Shown in pieces: positions 43,023 to 51,809 of a stretch of 64,000 bases of DNA (the stretch's first letter is position 1; every line of letters starts with the position of its first letter). Below the pieces are notes generated by a model. That model was not told the DNA's origin. It ran no database searches and saw nothing but the letters and a program-made list of their open reading frames with translations. The DNA lies in assembly GCA_012959805.1 (NCBI GenBank), contig DUCN01000098.1, positions 133,646 to 197,645 of the forward strand, read 5' to 3'. The position numbers were made by a program, and so were the translations under genes. Source of the stretch: Myxococcales bacterium. GTDB taxonomy: Bacteria > Myxococcota_A > UBA9160 > UBA4427.

Positions 43023-43571
43023 CTACGAAAGGCCGATTTCCGCGATCCCCGCGGCAATCCTTTCGACCCGATCATGACGGTCATCCGGCGAATTCGCCGG
43101 CGATTCCGCGGACGATCGATCGAGTTCGACGAGCCGCCCGATCTTCGCTCTGAGCGCGTCGTGAATCTCTTCAAAGAAGGCGCGCTGCCCTTCCTCCGAA
43201 CCTTGAAACGCCGCCGGATCCGCCAGACCCCAATGCGCTGAAATGGGGTGAGCGGGCCAGATCGGACAGCTTTCTCCCGCCGCGTTCGCGCAGACCGTCA
43301 CGATGAAGTCCAGCGCAGGACTCCCGGGCTGAGCGAATTCATCCCAGCTCTTGCTGCGAAGACCCTGAGTCTCATATCCCAATCTCGCCAGGGTCTCGAG
43401 AGTCACTGCGTGGGGTGTGCTCTTGGGATCGCTACCCGCGCTTGAAGCGAGCCAGCCCGCTCCACCCCAACGATTGAGAATCGCCTCCGCAAGAATACTT
43501 CGCGCGGAATTCCCGGTACACAGGAAGAGAACGTGAATCGGCCGATCCTCTTCGGGCGCAACGTTCGACAT
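43023..43571 (-). CDS. arsC: Arsenate reductase / low-molecular-weight phosphotyrosine-phosphatase fold protein
   Basis: A 182-aa protein. The P-loop VLFLCTGNSARS (about 14-25) holds the nucleophilic Cys, and SAGSDPKSTPHAVTLETLA plus FIVTVCANAAGESCPIWPAH supply the second and third Cys of thioredoxin-coupled ArsC enzymes. WGLADPAAFQGSEE is the usual C-terminal block. It reduces arsenate to arsenite in such families. It is alone here, with no efflux pump or arsR. The C-terminus is ~30 residues longer than typical LMW-PTP-type ArsC. Confidence 0.8.
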   Translation of the reverse strand: MSNVAPEEDRPIHVLFLCTGNSARSILAEAILNRWGGAGWLASSAGSDPKSTPHAVTLETLARLGYETQGLRSKSWDEFAQPGSPALDFIVTVCANAAGESCPIWPAHPISAHWGLADPAAFQGSEEGQRAFFEEIHDALRAKIGRLVELDRSSAESPANSPDDRHDRVERIAAGIAEIGLS

Positions 43572-43619
43572 CGAAGACTCAGCGGCTCCTCGTAAATCGC
43601 TCGGCCATGCACGAAATTT

Positions 43620-44153
43620 TCATAGATCGTCGGTGGGTGCGGCGATCGGACGCGGCCCGCCCGCCGCATAAGTGCTGTTGAAATTCTCTGCGAGATTCAA
43701 GACCTGCGAAACCGCGGACCGAATCAGGCCCGGCGTCAGCGATGAAATCGGATGCTGAAAGACCGCAAAGATCACACCGTCGGAGATCGCATAGCGTGCA
43801 TCCAGCGTGCGATCGAAATTGGCCTGAATCAACAGTCCAAAGACACTCCCTTCGAAATTGCTAGCCGAAGCGATTTGCGCGATCAGCTTCATGCGATCGT
43901 TTTCCTCATCGCTCAGCAAGAACAGAGGAACGCCATCCATTCGGGTCTGAATCGCGCCCGGCGGGCCCACGATCGCGTCCACCTCGTCTCCGAAGAGAGT
44001 TTCCAAACGCGACTGGGTCATCGTCGAATGCAGACCGTCCGGGCCTTCCCCTTCGCCTCCGACCGAAAACGCAGGAAGTCCCAGAGTCGTGCAGCCGCCC
44101 ACCGAGAGAAGGAAGAGTACGCTGAATAATCCGTGCGGAAGACGTCGATTCAT
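43620..44153 (-). CDS. Lipoprotein of unknown function
   Basis: A 177-aa precursor with signal peptide and lipobox (LLSVGGC, Cys about 21). The mature domain has SRLETLFGDEVDAIVGPPG and FEGSVFGLLIQANFDRTLDA with a C-terminal helix (IRSAVSQVLNLAENFN). No family recognised. Its ATG overlaps the EVE gene stop by 4 bp, so it is translated in a coupled way. Confidence 0.65.
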   Translation of the reverse strand: MNRRLPHGLFSVLFLLSVGGCTTLGLPAFSVGGEGEGPDGLHSTMTQSRLETLFGDEVDAIVGPPGAIQTRMDGVPLFLLSDEENDRMKLIAQIASASNFEGSVFGLLIQANFDRTLDARYAISDGVIFAVFQHPISSLTPGLIRSAVSQVLNLAENFNSTYAAGGPRPIAAPTDDL

Positions 44154-44620
44154 GCTGTGCCGACTGCCCTTGTCGGGATCTTTGTCCTTCCGAGCTTCGC
44201 GATATAGCGAAACTCGGCGGAGGAGATCGGTACGACGGAGAGTCGGCCACGCCTAATAAGCTGAATGTCTTCGAGCTTCGGATCGTGTTTGATCGTCGCG
44301 AGCGTAACGGGCTCCTCGAAGGGAATGACGGGAACGATGTCAACAACGACCCAGGTCTCATCGTCGATGGTCGGATCGGGATAGGAAGTCTTCACGATCT
44401 CCGCGATGCCAACGATTTCCTTGCCCTTGTTCGAGTGATAATAGAACGCGAGATCTCCCACCTTCATGGCCGCGAGATTATTGCGCGCCTCATAGTTTCG
44501 AACGCCATCCCAATAGGTCTTTCCATCGCGGACCAGATCATCCCACGAGTATTTGTACGGTTCCGACTTCATCAGCCAATACCCGCGACCTCTCCGACTT
44601 CCGGAAGCCTTCGCCGCCAT
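44150..44620 (-). CDS. EVE-domain protein
   Basis: A 156-aa member of the EVE/PUA-like family (bacterial homologues of human THYN1). YWLMKSEPYKYSWDDLVRDG is the family hallmark, followed by WDGVRNYEARNNLAAMKVGD and FYYHSNKGKEIVGIAEI. EVE domains bind modified bases, e.g. 5-methylcytosine or modified RNA. No methyltransferase or restriction gene adjoins it. ATG follows directly on the SDR gene stop (TAG-ATG), and it overlaps the lipoprotein gene, so the three form one operon. Confidence 0.88.
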   Translation of the reverse strand: MAAKASGSRRGRGYWLMKSEPYKYSWDDLVRDGKTYWDGVRNYEARNNLAAMKVGDLAFYYHSNKGKEIVGIAEIVKTSYPDPTIDDETWVVVDIVPVIPFEEPVTLATIKHDPKLEDIQLIRRGRLSVVPISSAEFRYIAKLGRTKIPTRAVGTA

Positions 44621-45829
44621 CTAGATCAAGTCCTCCGGTGTTTGTTTCGCCATCACCGAACGGGCGACATGGGCAGAAATGGGGCGGGTCAGCAGCCGAC
44701 TCGCTGCGTTCGCCTGAATCCAGTTGAACCATCCAGCAATCACGGAGGGCTGCTGGCCCAGCGCCGCCAGACCAATCCGCGCAACTTCGTCTGCGCTCTG
44801 TCCAGAATGCGCGATCTCCCCCGCGACTTGTTGAAATTCCGTTTCGGTCGAACCCGGCTCGAGAACGACGACGTCGATATTGCTCGCCCGCAGTTCGCCC
44901 CAGAGTGCTTCGCCCAGAAATTGGTCGAAGGCCTTGGTGGCGGAATAGACGGCATGCAGGGGCAGCGGAATCCGGCCCGCGATCGATCCGGTAAAGAACA
45001 CGGCCCCGCGTCCGCGATCCCGCATCCCCTGAACCAGAGCATGGGCCAAGACCAGGGGCGCTTCACAATTTACGGACACGAGTCTGCGTAGCTGCTCGCC
45101 ATCGAGCAGATCGAATCGACCCGCATAACCAAGGCCCGCGTTGTTCACGAGTAGCCCGATGTCGAGATCCTTCACGCCGTCGAGCAGTGCTGTCTGCCCA
45201 CTTCGCTCGGCAAGGTCAGCGGCCACCACCCGGGTCTTGATTCCGAAATCCCGCTCGAGATCTCCGGCCAGCGCAAGCAGCCGCTCTTCGCGTCGGGCAC
45301 TCAGGACGACGTTCATTCCTTCCGCGGCAATTTCGCGCGCGAGCGAAGTACCGATTCCCGACGAAGCGCCGGTGACGAGCGCCCACTCGCCGTAACGTGT
45401 GACGAGGTTGAGACTGGCAGGCTCGAAATAGTCCCGAGAGTTCCAGAAGGCATACGCCAATCCAGCAAAGGGCAGCGCAGGAAAGAGCCCAACAAGGATC
45501 CCGCTGAAGCCGCCGGTCGAGAGCGCCGTCCAGAGATACATGCCGAAGGCGACCTGAGCCACATAGGCGGTGGCCCAGAATCCCATCCAGGGTCGGCGGC
45601 GGCGAAATCCGTAGACCCCGGCCGCATAGACGAACCAATGTGGAATCGCGAAGAGCTTGGCCCAATAACCTTTGAAGAGAATCCCGAACCAGACTTCGCT
45701 GTCCTGACCCACCGGCTTCACAAAAATATCCCACGGCATATAGACGAAGGCCATGAATGCGCAGAAGACCATAGTCGCACTCATCCACCAGGGACGTTCA
45801 CGAAATATGTCGTATAGCCATTCGCGCAT
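44621..45829 (-). CDS. Short-chain dehydrogenase fused to an N-terminal membrane domain
   Basis: A 402-aa protein. Residues 1-135 contain about four transmembrane helices (e.g. WWMSATMVFCAFMAFVYMPW), a layout recalling EXPERA/TMEM-type sterol-related membrane domains. Residues 145-400 are a classical SDR: TGASSGIG (cofactor loop), NNAGLGYAG, catalytic Ser in TGSIAG and YSATK (catalytic Tyr/Lys). NADP(H) preference is suggested by SARREERL after strand 2. Likely substrate is a membrane lipid, ketone or sterol-like compound (inference). First gene of the SDR-EVE-lipoprotein operon. Confidence 0.82.
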   Translation of the reverse strand: MREWLYDIFRERPWWMSATMVFCAFMAFVYMPWDIFVKPVGQDSEVWFGILFKGYWAKLFAIPHWFVYAAGVYGFRRRRPWMGFWATAYVAQVAFGMYLWTALSTGGFSGILVGLFPALPFAGLAYAFWNSRDYFEPASLNLVTRYGEWALVTGASSGIGTSLAREIAAEGMNVVLSARREERLLALAGDLERDFGIKTRVVAADLAERSGQTALLDGVKDLDIGLLVNNAGLGYAGRFDLLDGEQLRRLVSVNCEAPLVLAHALVQGMRDRGRGAVFFTGSIAGRIPLPLHAVYSATKAFDQFLGEALWGELRASNIDVVVLEPGSTETEFQQVAGEIAHSGQSADEVARIGLAALGQQPSVIAGWFNWIQANAASRLLTRPISAHVARSVMAKQTPEDLI

Positions 45830-45911
45830 TCAGTCTCCTCGGATGAACCTCGACCGGAAACGTAACCGATCGCGAAAGGAGAAAAAGCGGGGTGTCGATG
45901 CCTCGACCGTT

Positions 45912-46769
45912 TCAGTCCAGCTTGATCGGGCCTGATCCCTTGGACCAATTCACGTTCGTGCCGGAATCGTCGGGTACGTCCACGGGAAAGTAGAGATGAA
46001 AGACCGTTCCGACATTCGGCGTGCTCTCGACGCGGATCGCACCACCCGTCGCCGCCACTAACTCGGCGACCGATGCGAGTCCGAGCCCGGTTCCCGCCTC
46101 ACGCGTCGTATCGAAGCGCTCGAAGATCCTTGTCCCATCCTCGGGCTCGATTCCGCAGCCGTTATCGCGAACCGAAAGCCGGACGTAGCGTGCGGACGCG
46201 ACATCGCGCTCGGATTCAAGCGGTGATTGGGCTCCGAGATCGACGACCGTCGTGGACAGCGCGAACCGACCGTGGCCCGAAGACTCATTCGAGAACCGAT
46301 TCAACAACGCATCTCGCGCATTCGAGGCAAGATTGAGCAGTACGCGTTCCAGGCGATTCGCATCGACGAGAACGTGCCCGTCCAGATCATCCAGCCGGAA
46401 ATCCAGATGAATCTCGTCGCCGAGGACGCGAGTCAGCATGCCCTCGAGCTGTCGAATAGATTCGGATAGATCAAGTGGGACCGATGCCTCTTTGGTCTGA
46501 GGCGCCGAGAAAAGGATCTGCTTGACCAATTCGCCCGCCGCCGTCGCGGCATTACGAATTTCGGAAAGCTCTGATTGACCCGGACCCATCTCCTCAACAT
46601 TCACGCCCCGACCCTCGGCGATTTCCATCTCGGCCAGATCGGCATACCCGAGAATCGCAGTCAGATAGTTGTTGCAAGCATGGGCAACGGAACTCGTGAG
46701 GAGCCCCAACTTTTCGATCCGGTCGTCCTGGCTCTGCTTCATTTGGCTTTCGCCCAGCAGGATGCGCAA
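45912..46769 (-). CDS. Histidine kinase core (C-terminal part of a gene broken by an in-frame TAG)
   Basis: The DHp histidine lies in SSVAHACNNYLTAILGYADL, of the HxxNN type common in hybrid kinases. The ATPase domain has LLNLASNARDAL (N box), RDNGCGIEP (G1), FERFDTT (F box) and GTGLGLASV (G2), so the catalytic core is complete. It is in the same reading frame as the GAF-like ORF just upstream, separated by a single TAG at 46773-46775. Translation could restart at the TTG at 46769 or, more likely, the ATG at 46742; neither has a strong ribosome site. No response regulator is adjacent. Confidence 0.7.
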   Translation of the reverse strand: MRILLGESQMKQSQDDRIEKLGLLTSSVAHACNNYLTAILGYADLAEMEIAEGRGVNVEEMGPGQSELSEIRNAATAAGELVKQILFSAPQTKEASVPLDLSESIRQLEGMLTRVLGDEIHLDFRLDDLDGHVLVDANRLERVLLNLASNARDALLNRFSNESSGHGRFALSTTVVDLGAQSPLESERDVASARYVRLSVRDNGCGIEPEDGTRIFERFDTTREAGTGLGLASVAELVAATGGAIRVESTPNVGTVFHLYFPVDVPDDSGTNVNWSKGSGPIKLD

Positions 46770-46772
46770 CCG

Positions 46773-47360
46773 CTACCGTTCGAGAAAACCGGCGAAGAGC
46801 GTGGTGATCAGGCTCGGCTCGCCCTCGATCTCACCCGATGCGCCGTTGGTCACCAGCCGGCTCTCCACCCGGAAGAACCCCAGAAGACCTGCGTGTCCCA
46901 AACATGGTAAATAGAGGGAAGCTCGAGGGCGCGACCACATGGTCCGGGATACCCCCGACGTGGCTTCGACCCGCTGCCACTTCGAACGCAATTTGAAACG
47001 CCGATGGTTGGCCTCCTTCGTAGGCGCGCTGGAAGCGAAATCCGTCGAGAGGTAGAAGCGAATGCGATCGGCGTGCAGACACTCGGCCAACACCTCGATC
47101 GTCTTGGCGAGGGCTCCCTCTTGATCCGAGTCCGCGGAACGAAGAAGATGCTCGGAGAGATCGCGAAGTGAAATCCCACGTCGAAAGCCGGGCTCCTCTG
47201 GGGTTCGCCATCCCAGAAGTCGTCGATTCGCTTCCCCGGACAAGCATCCCCAATCACCTACAACTTTTCCGTATTGCCCAATAGGCATCTTTCCCGACTC
47301 GTCCGGTGACCTTCCCTCGCGCCATACCCTGTAAATCATCTCGACCCAGTAGATAATCAT
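46773..47360 (-). CDS. GAF/PAS-like sensor part of the interrupted histidine kinase
   Basis: 195 codons upstream of and in frame with the kinase core. A GAF-like region covers about residues 80-190: LAKTIEVLAECLHADRIRFY, SLYLPCLGHAGLLGFFRVES, then EPSLITTLFAGFLER, the usual end of a GAF domain before a kinase. The next codons would read stop-R-L-R-I-L-L-G-E-S-Q-M-K. A CAG to TAG change would restore one ~480-aa protein. Confidence 0.65.
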   Translation of the reverse strand: MIIYWVEMIYRVWREGRSPDESGKMPIGQYGKVVGDWGCLSGEANRRLLGWRTPEEPGFRRGISLRDLSEHLLRSADSDQEGALAKTIEVLAECLHADRIRFYLSTDFASSAPTKEANHRRFKLRSKWQRVEATSGVSRTMWSRPRASLYLPCLGHAGLLGFFRVESRLVTNGASGEIEGEPSLITTLFAGFLER

Positions 47361-47513
47361 CTTTAGTCCTGCCGCAGCAAACGCGCTGCGGTTGTAGTGG
47401 ATTCGCCGGGGAACGCTCCTTGTTTCTCCCCATAAATGCTATGCACGCCCACAAGCGGTACCCTGCGACCGTCCCCCTCTCCCCTCTTCGGGCGATCTGG
47501 AGCAAGGCCTTCC

Positions 47514-48617
47514 ATGGGCAGCGTCTACGGCAATCTCTTTCGAATTTCGACATTCGGTGAATCCCACGGTGGGGGCGTCGGCGTCGTGCTCGAAGGTTGC
47601 CCGCCAAGACTCCCCATCGACGTCGCCGAGATTCAGCGAGATCTGGACCGTCGTCGTCCTGGTCAGAGTGTCCTGACAACCCCCCGGCAGGAGGCGGATC
47701 AAGCCGAAATTCTCTCGGGCGTCTTCGAAGGCCGAACGATTGGAAGCCCGATTGCCATCATGGTGCGAAACAAAGACGCGCGACCGAGTGCGTACGAGGA
47801 CATGCGCGATCTCTACCGGCCCTCCCACGCGGACTTCACCACCGAGGCGAAATACGGAATTCGGAATTGGCAGGGCGGAGGCCGGGCCAGCGCGCGGGAA
47901 ACGATCGGCCGTGTCGCGGCCGGCGCCATCGCTCGAAAGTTGCTGAAGGAAGTCGCTGGCATCGAAGTGCTGGCCTGGGTCCAGCGAGTACAAAACATCG
48001 ACTCCAAGGTCGATCCGGAAACCGTCACCCTCGCAGAGATCGATGCCAATGATGTCCGCTGCCCAGACCCGGACGCCGCCCAGGAAATGTTTGAACTCAT
48101 CGACTCCATCCGACGCGAAGGCGATTCGGTCGGCGGTGTCGTCGGATGCGTCGCACGCTCGGTTCCAGTCGGACTCGGCGATCCCGTCTTCGACAAACTC
48201 GAAGCCGAACTCGCCAAAGCGATGATGTCATTGCCGGCTGCCAAGGGCTTTGAGATCGGGTCCGGATTTTCGGGGACAACCATGATCGGTTCCGTGCATA
48301 ACGATCCCTTCTTCACAGATTCCGAAGGCCGAACGCGAACCACGTCCAATCGCTCCGGTGGAATCCAAGGTGGCATCAGCAACGGTGAATCGATCAATCT
48401 CAGCGTTGCTTTCAAACCCACGGCGACCGTGCGCGCCTCACAGCAGACCGTGAATCGAACGGGCGAGGCCATCACCTTCGAAGCCGGTGGCCGCCACGAT
48501 CCCTGCGTACTTCCCCGTGCCGTCCCGATGGTCGAAGCGATGGTCTGCCTCGTCCTCGCCGACCACTGGTTGCGTCAGCGTGCGGTCGACGTTCTGGACA
48601 CCGAGCAGAACGCGTAG
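47514..48617 (+). CDS. aroC: Chorismate synthase
   Basis: A 367-aa FMN-dependent enzyme converting EPSP to chorismate, the last step of the shikimate pathway. The N-terminal [20 protein letters not shown] and the R-P-G-Q-S block [20 protein letters not shown] are signatures; [20 protein letters not shown] (about 119-138) lines the FMN site, and [13 protein letters not shown] and [10 protein letters not shown] follow. ATG at 47514; the 26-codon upstream frame is Pro/Ser-rich and lacks family similarity. Confidence 0.95.
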   Translation: MGSVYGNLFRISTFGESHGGGVGVVLEGCPPRLPIDVAEIQRDLDRRRPGQSVLTTPRQEADQAEILSGVFEGRTIGSPIAIMVRNKDARPSAYEDMRDLYRPSHADFTTEAKYGIRNWQGGGRASARETIGRVAAGAIARKLLKEVAGIEVLAWVQRVQNIDSKVDPETVTLAEIDANDVRCPDPDAAQEMFELIDSIRREGDSVGGVVGCVARSVPVGLGDPVFDKLEAELAKAMMSLPAAKGFEIGSGFSGTTMIGSVHNDPFFTDSEGRTRTTSNRSGGIQGGISNGESINLSVAFKPTATVRASQQTVNRTGEAITFEAGGRHDPCVLPRAVPMVEAMVCLVLADHWLRQRAVDVLDTEQNA

Positions 48618-48619
48618 CG

Positions 48620-48829
48620 ACGCCCAACCTCTTCTTCATCGGCTTCACCCGCGTCATCTGTTCTCTGTGGCCGCCTACCGAACAGCAGGCCCTATGGCTT
48701 ACCGATGTGCTCGGGGGAGCCATCGAACTTCCGAGCCAGTCCACGCAGATTCGGGAAGCCATTACGGTAACCCAGGCGCTCCCGGTCTTCTGCAATTCCT
48801 ATGTTCTCGACCTCCGCCGCGACCGATGA
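48620..48829 (+). pseudogene. C-terminal remnant of a flavin-containing monooxygenase
   Basis: Directly after aroC, in another frame, codons from 48626 read NLFFIGFTRVICSLWPPTEQ QALWLTDVLGGAIELPS and end at TGA 48827-48829. The N-L-x-x-I-G-F ... E-Q-Q-A-x-W ... L-G-G-x-I-x-L-P-S pattern is the tail of FMO/Baeyer-Villiger-type monooxygenases. There is no N-terminal part or start. It is a 67-codon relic abutting the aroC stop, so an ancestral gene was largely deleted here. Confidence 0.6.
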
Positions 48830-48916
48830 TCGGGCCGTCGTGAGTCAAGCGTCGCGGGCTCGGGCGTGCGACAGTCTGACTCCCGAGCGATTTTCAATCT
48901 GAAGCCAGGAGCGCCC

Positions 48917-50044
48917 ATGAGTTCAAGAACTAGTGCCGTCCTCGATCCCGATGAACTGAAGGCATTCTCCTTTCGCGTCTGGAATTACAAGAAGGGCGAG
49001 ATGGTGTCGCTGATGATCCATCTCGGCGATCGGCTCGGTATCTATCGGGCCATGGACGGTGCCGGACCGATGACGTCGGCAGAGCTGGCCTCGAAGACGG
49101 GATTGCAGGAGCGATGGCTTCGCGAGTGGATGCGGGGTCAGGCGGCCGCAGAACTCCTCGACTACCAGCCAGCTGAGGGCTCTCAGCCCGCTGGCAGCGA
49201 CAGCGCGGACGAACAAGACGGACGCTTTGAACTCTCGGCCTACGGCACCGCCGTCCTGGCCGATGAAGACAGCAGTCTGGCCTTCGCTTCCGGCGCTTTC
49301 ACCGGCGGAACGCCGCCCGAAATTTCTGAGAAATTGGCCGATGCGTTTAGAACCGGCATCGGGCTCTCCTACGAAGAGATGGGGCCCAACGCGGCGCATC
49401 GCACCGAGCGTATGTTAGGCACATGGATTCGCCTGGCACTCGTCCCGCAAATCATTCCCGCGCTCGATGGCATTCACGAGAAGCTGTCCGCCGGCGCGGT
49501 CGTCGCAGATGTTGGGTGTGGTTCGGGTCTGGCACTCATCGCCATGGCTGAGGCGTATCCGAATTCGACCTTCGTAGGATACGACCCGAATTCGCACGGC
49601 ATCGAACGTGGACGTGAACACGTCGCAGAGCGAGAGCTGACCAACGTTGAATTCAATGTCGCAGGCGGTGAGTCACTCCCAGATGAGCCACGATTCGATT
49701 TCCTGCTCACCTTCGATTGCATCCACGACATGCCCCATCCCTCGACCGTGATCAAAGCCATACGCAAAGCCATCCGTCCCGACGGCACCTGGCTGATCAA
49801 GGACATCCGCAGCAAGCCCCGCTTCGAAGACAATCTGGGTCATCCCATGCTGGCCATGCTCTACGGGTTCTCGGTTTCCGCTTGCATGTCTTCGGCGCTT
49901 TCGGAACCCGACGGCGCGGGTTTGGGAACTCTCGGCTTCAATCCCGAAGTCGCCGAAAAGATGGTCCGAGAGGCCGGTTTCACGCGCTTCGCGGAGCACG
50001 ACTTCAGCGACCCTGCCAACCTCTACTACGAGGTCCGTCCTTAG
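48917..50044 (+). CDS. SAM-dependent methyltransferase with N-terminal winged-helix domain
   Basis: A 375-aa enzyme. Residues 15-105 form a winged-helix dimerisation domain (MTSAELASKTGLQERWLREW). Residues 175-330 form the Rossmann methyltransferase: VVADVGCGSGLALIAMAE (motif I), FVGYDPNSHGI and LLTFDCIHDM (motif II/III region). Layout resembles the Rv2258c/O-methyltransferase group. AGGAG about 6 nt upstream fixes ATG 48917 over an ORF start 51 bp earlier. Substrate unknown. Confidence 0.8.
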   Translation: MSSRTSAVLDPDELKAFSFRVWNYKKGEMVSLMIHLGDRLGIYRAMDGAGPMTSAELASKTGLQERWLREWMRGQAAAELLDYQPAEGSQPAGSDSADEQDGRFELSAYGTAVLADEDSSLAFASGAFTGGTPPEISEKLADAFRTGIGLSYEEMGPNAAHRTERMLGTWIRLALVPQIIPALDGIHEKLSAGAVVADVGCGSGLALIAMAEAYPNSTFVGYDPNSHGIERGREHVAERELTNVEFNVAGGESLPDEPRFDFLLTFDCIHDMPHPSTVIKAIRKAIRPDGTWLIKDIRSKPRFEDNLGHPMLAMLYGFSVSACMSSALSEPDGAGLGTLGFNPEVAEKMVREAGFTRFAEHDFSDPANLYYEVRP

Positions 50045-50051
50045 GTCGCGA

Positions 50052-50544
50052 ATGAGTGTCGGAACGCCCGACGCGGAAGTCTCTGTTGACGAATCGCTGA
50101 TTCGCGAGCTTTTACTCGCGTTCGGCTACGAGCGGAAACTGAAGTGATCGCCGTCGAGGAGGCGTGGCAGACCGCTCTCGCAACCGCCACATCGACCGCG
50201 ACGCTGTGGATACACGGCGATGTCCACGCTCGAAATACGTTGGTCGAAGGCGGAAAGATCACCGGCATCATCGATTGGGGTGACGTGACGTCCGGGGACG
50301 CTGCAACCGATCTGGCTTCGATCTGGGGCTATTCGAAGACCCCTCCGCCAGATGCGATGCAATCGAACCCTATGAACCGAACGCGGATCTGTTATGTCGA
50401 GAAAAAGTCTGAGATGTTAGTTTCGGGGCCCTACTACTTGACACCGGCCTAGTCGACCATCCGCGTCACGCGGTGATGGGCGAGAACATCCTGCGCCGCA
50501 TCGGACAGGATGGGACTTCGCTTCGGGGCGATTCAGGGAAGTAG
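50052..50544 (+). pseudogene. Decayed APH-type aminoglycoside/choline phosphotransferase
   Basis: Three collinear fragments remain. (1) 50052-50147: MSVGTPDAEVSVDESLIREL plus LLAFGYERKLK-stop, the N-terminus of APH-like kinases. (2) 50144-50350: LWIHGDVHARNTLVEGGKIT and GIIDWGDVTSGDAATDLAS, the catalytic loop HGDxHxxN and the metal DWG. (3) In another frame, about 50429-50544: ALLLDTGLVDHPRHAVMGEN ILRRI, the C-terminal helix. About 400 bp of the N-lobe and more of the C-lobe are missing. It overlaps the end of the convergent membrane-protein gene. Confidence 0.65.
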
Positions 50545-50964
50545 GATGAAGCCCGCCACCGCGGAAAGCATCGCGGCCGCAACGCTCGAAGCCGCGGCTA
50601 TGCGATGAATATCTCTGGCATCTTCCTCGCCCTGAGAAAGCGCCCGACCACTCCATCCCGTCCAGGCGAAGAGTCCGAGGACAACTAGGCCAAGAATACC
50701 GTGGAAGCTGTCGAGCAAGTCGCGTCCACGCAGAAAGACCATCGATACCGGGCCGAGAACAAAGCCCATGCCAACCAGGATCAGCGTTCGCTTTCCAAAA
50801 CGCAGATGCCGGCGGCGCAGTTCGCCTCCGACGGGGCGACCCCTTCTATGTCGGCGCCGAATCTCGAGGCCGAGCGATGCGGTCACGATGGCCATGACGA
50901 GACTTGTGACCATCCAGATCGGGTGAACAAATGCGAGCACGCGAATCATTGCCGCGTCGTTCAT
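50533..50964 (-). CDS. DUF4079-like membrane protein
   Basis: A 143-aa protein with about four transmembrane helices: IWMVTSLVMAIVTASLGLEI, LILVGMGFVLGPVSMVFL, GILGLVVLGLFAWTGWSG and AAMLSAVAGFILL. His residues in helix 1 (HPIWM) and helix 3 (DSFHGILG) lie where cytochrome b561-like small membrane proteins (DUF4079 type) place them, so haem binding is possible but unproven. It follows cinA-like gene on the same strand by 16 bp. Confidence 0.65.
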   Translation of the reverse strand: MNDAAMIRVLAFVHPIWMVTSLVMAIVTASLGLEIRRRHRRGRPVGGELRRRHLRFGKRTLILVGMGFVLGPVSMVFLRGRDLLDSFHGILGLVVLGLFAWTGWSGRALSQGEEDARDIHRIAAASSVAAAMLSAVAGFILLP

Positions 50965-50980
50965 ATCGCGAATCCCATCG

Positions 50981-51706
50981 CTATTCGATCTTAAAAATCG
51001 CGTCCGCCGGGAGACGGCTCACCAACGTATCAGTCGCGCGCTTGAGATACTCGGGATCCCGAGATTCCAGGGTCAGCAGAACTCGATAGTCTTGCTCGTT
51101 GATCTTGGGATAGGAACCTAACATCAGTTCCGAAAATTCGCGCAACAGGGCATTCAGGATTTCGGCAATCTCACTCTCGTTCTCACGAACGTAGATCCGA
51201 CGCAGCTGGAAGGGCACACCCGAGAAGCGATCCCGAATCGAATCAAATTTCTTTTCGAAGAGTTCCGGAATCCCGGGAAAGATGTGCACGTTATTCACGA
51301 CGACGACGGGAAACCAGAGCCCGCCGACATCGAGTACGTCCGCGCCATCCGGGATCATGGCCATCTTCTTCATGGCGTCATTGATGGGCACCTTCGAATG
51401 CCGCTCCATGCGATCGACCATCGATTGATTCAGCATGATGTCGAGATCGAACGCCGCAGCGACACCGTCCATCGTGAGATCATCATGGGTCGGCCCGATG
51501 CCACCTGAAGTAAAAACGAAATCATAAGCGTCGGACATCGCACGGGTTTCCGTCGCGATCAGGTCGATGACGTCGGGGATCGTGAGGATCCGCTCGAGAT
51601 CAACGCCGAGCTTGCGAAGTTCGACTGAGAGATAGGCGGAATTCGTATCCCTCACTTTGCCGGAGAGAATTTCATTTCCGATGACGAGAAGGGCCGCCGT
51701 GGACAT
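50981..51706 (-). CDS. CinA N-terminal-type (molybdopterin-binding fold) protein
   Basis: A 241-aa protein equivalent to the N-terminal domain of CinA: LLVIGNEILSGKVRDTNSAY, SGGIGPTHDDLTMDGVAAAF and VVVNNVHIFPGIPELFEKKF. In full CinA this domain is an ADP-ribose/COG1058 pyrophosphatase and is fused to a nicotinamide-nucleotide amidase; here the amidase is absent, so it is a stand-alone COG1058 protein. Likely NAD-metabolite or ADP-ribose clean-up. Downstream is the DUF4079-like gene. Confidence 0.85.
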   Translation of the reverse strand: MSTAALLVIGNEILSGKVRDTNSAYLSVELRKLGVDLERILTIPDVIDLIATETRAMSDAYDFVFTSGGIGPTHDDLTMDGVAAAFDLDIMLNQSMVDRMERHSKVPINDAMKKMAMIPDGADVLDVGGLWFPVVVVNNVHIFPGIPELFEKKFDSIRDRFSGVPFQLRRIYVRENESEIAEILNALLREFSELMLGSYPKINEQDYRVLLTLESRDPEYLKRATDTLVSRLPADAIFKIE

Positions 51707-51809
51707 GGTAGAGAAAGTAACGCAGACGAAGGAGGGGTACTTGTGGGCGCGGGGGGACTGCTGATCATCGAAGGTGGGAGAAAGGCTTCGGGGAAGGGAG
51801 CCGGCGGGC

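Noticed and set aside
3598..43571. ArsA genes plus an arsC-like gene as an arsenic-resistance system.
   Set aside because: They are about 37 kb apart, no arsR, arsB or ACR3 is present, and the ArsA proteins lack the metal-binding cysteines.
31595..47360. Possible TAG recoding (stop-to-sense) given two in-frame TAG codons in broken genes.
   Set aside because: TAG ends intact genes such as the MATE exporter and aroC, and one of the two cases also carries a frameshift.
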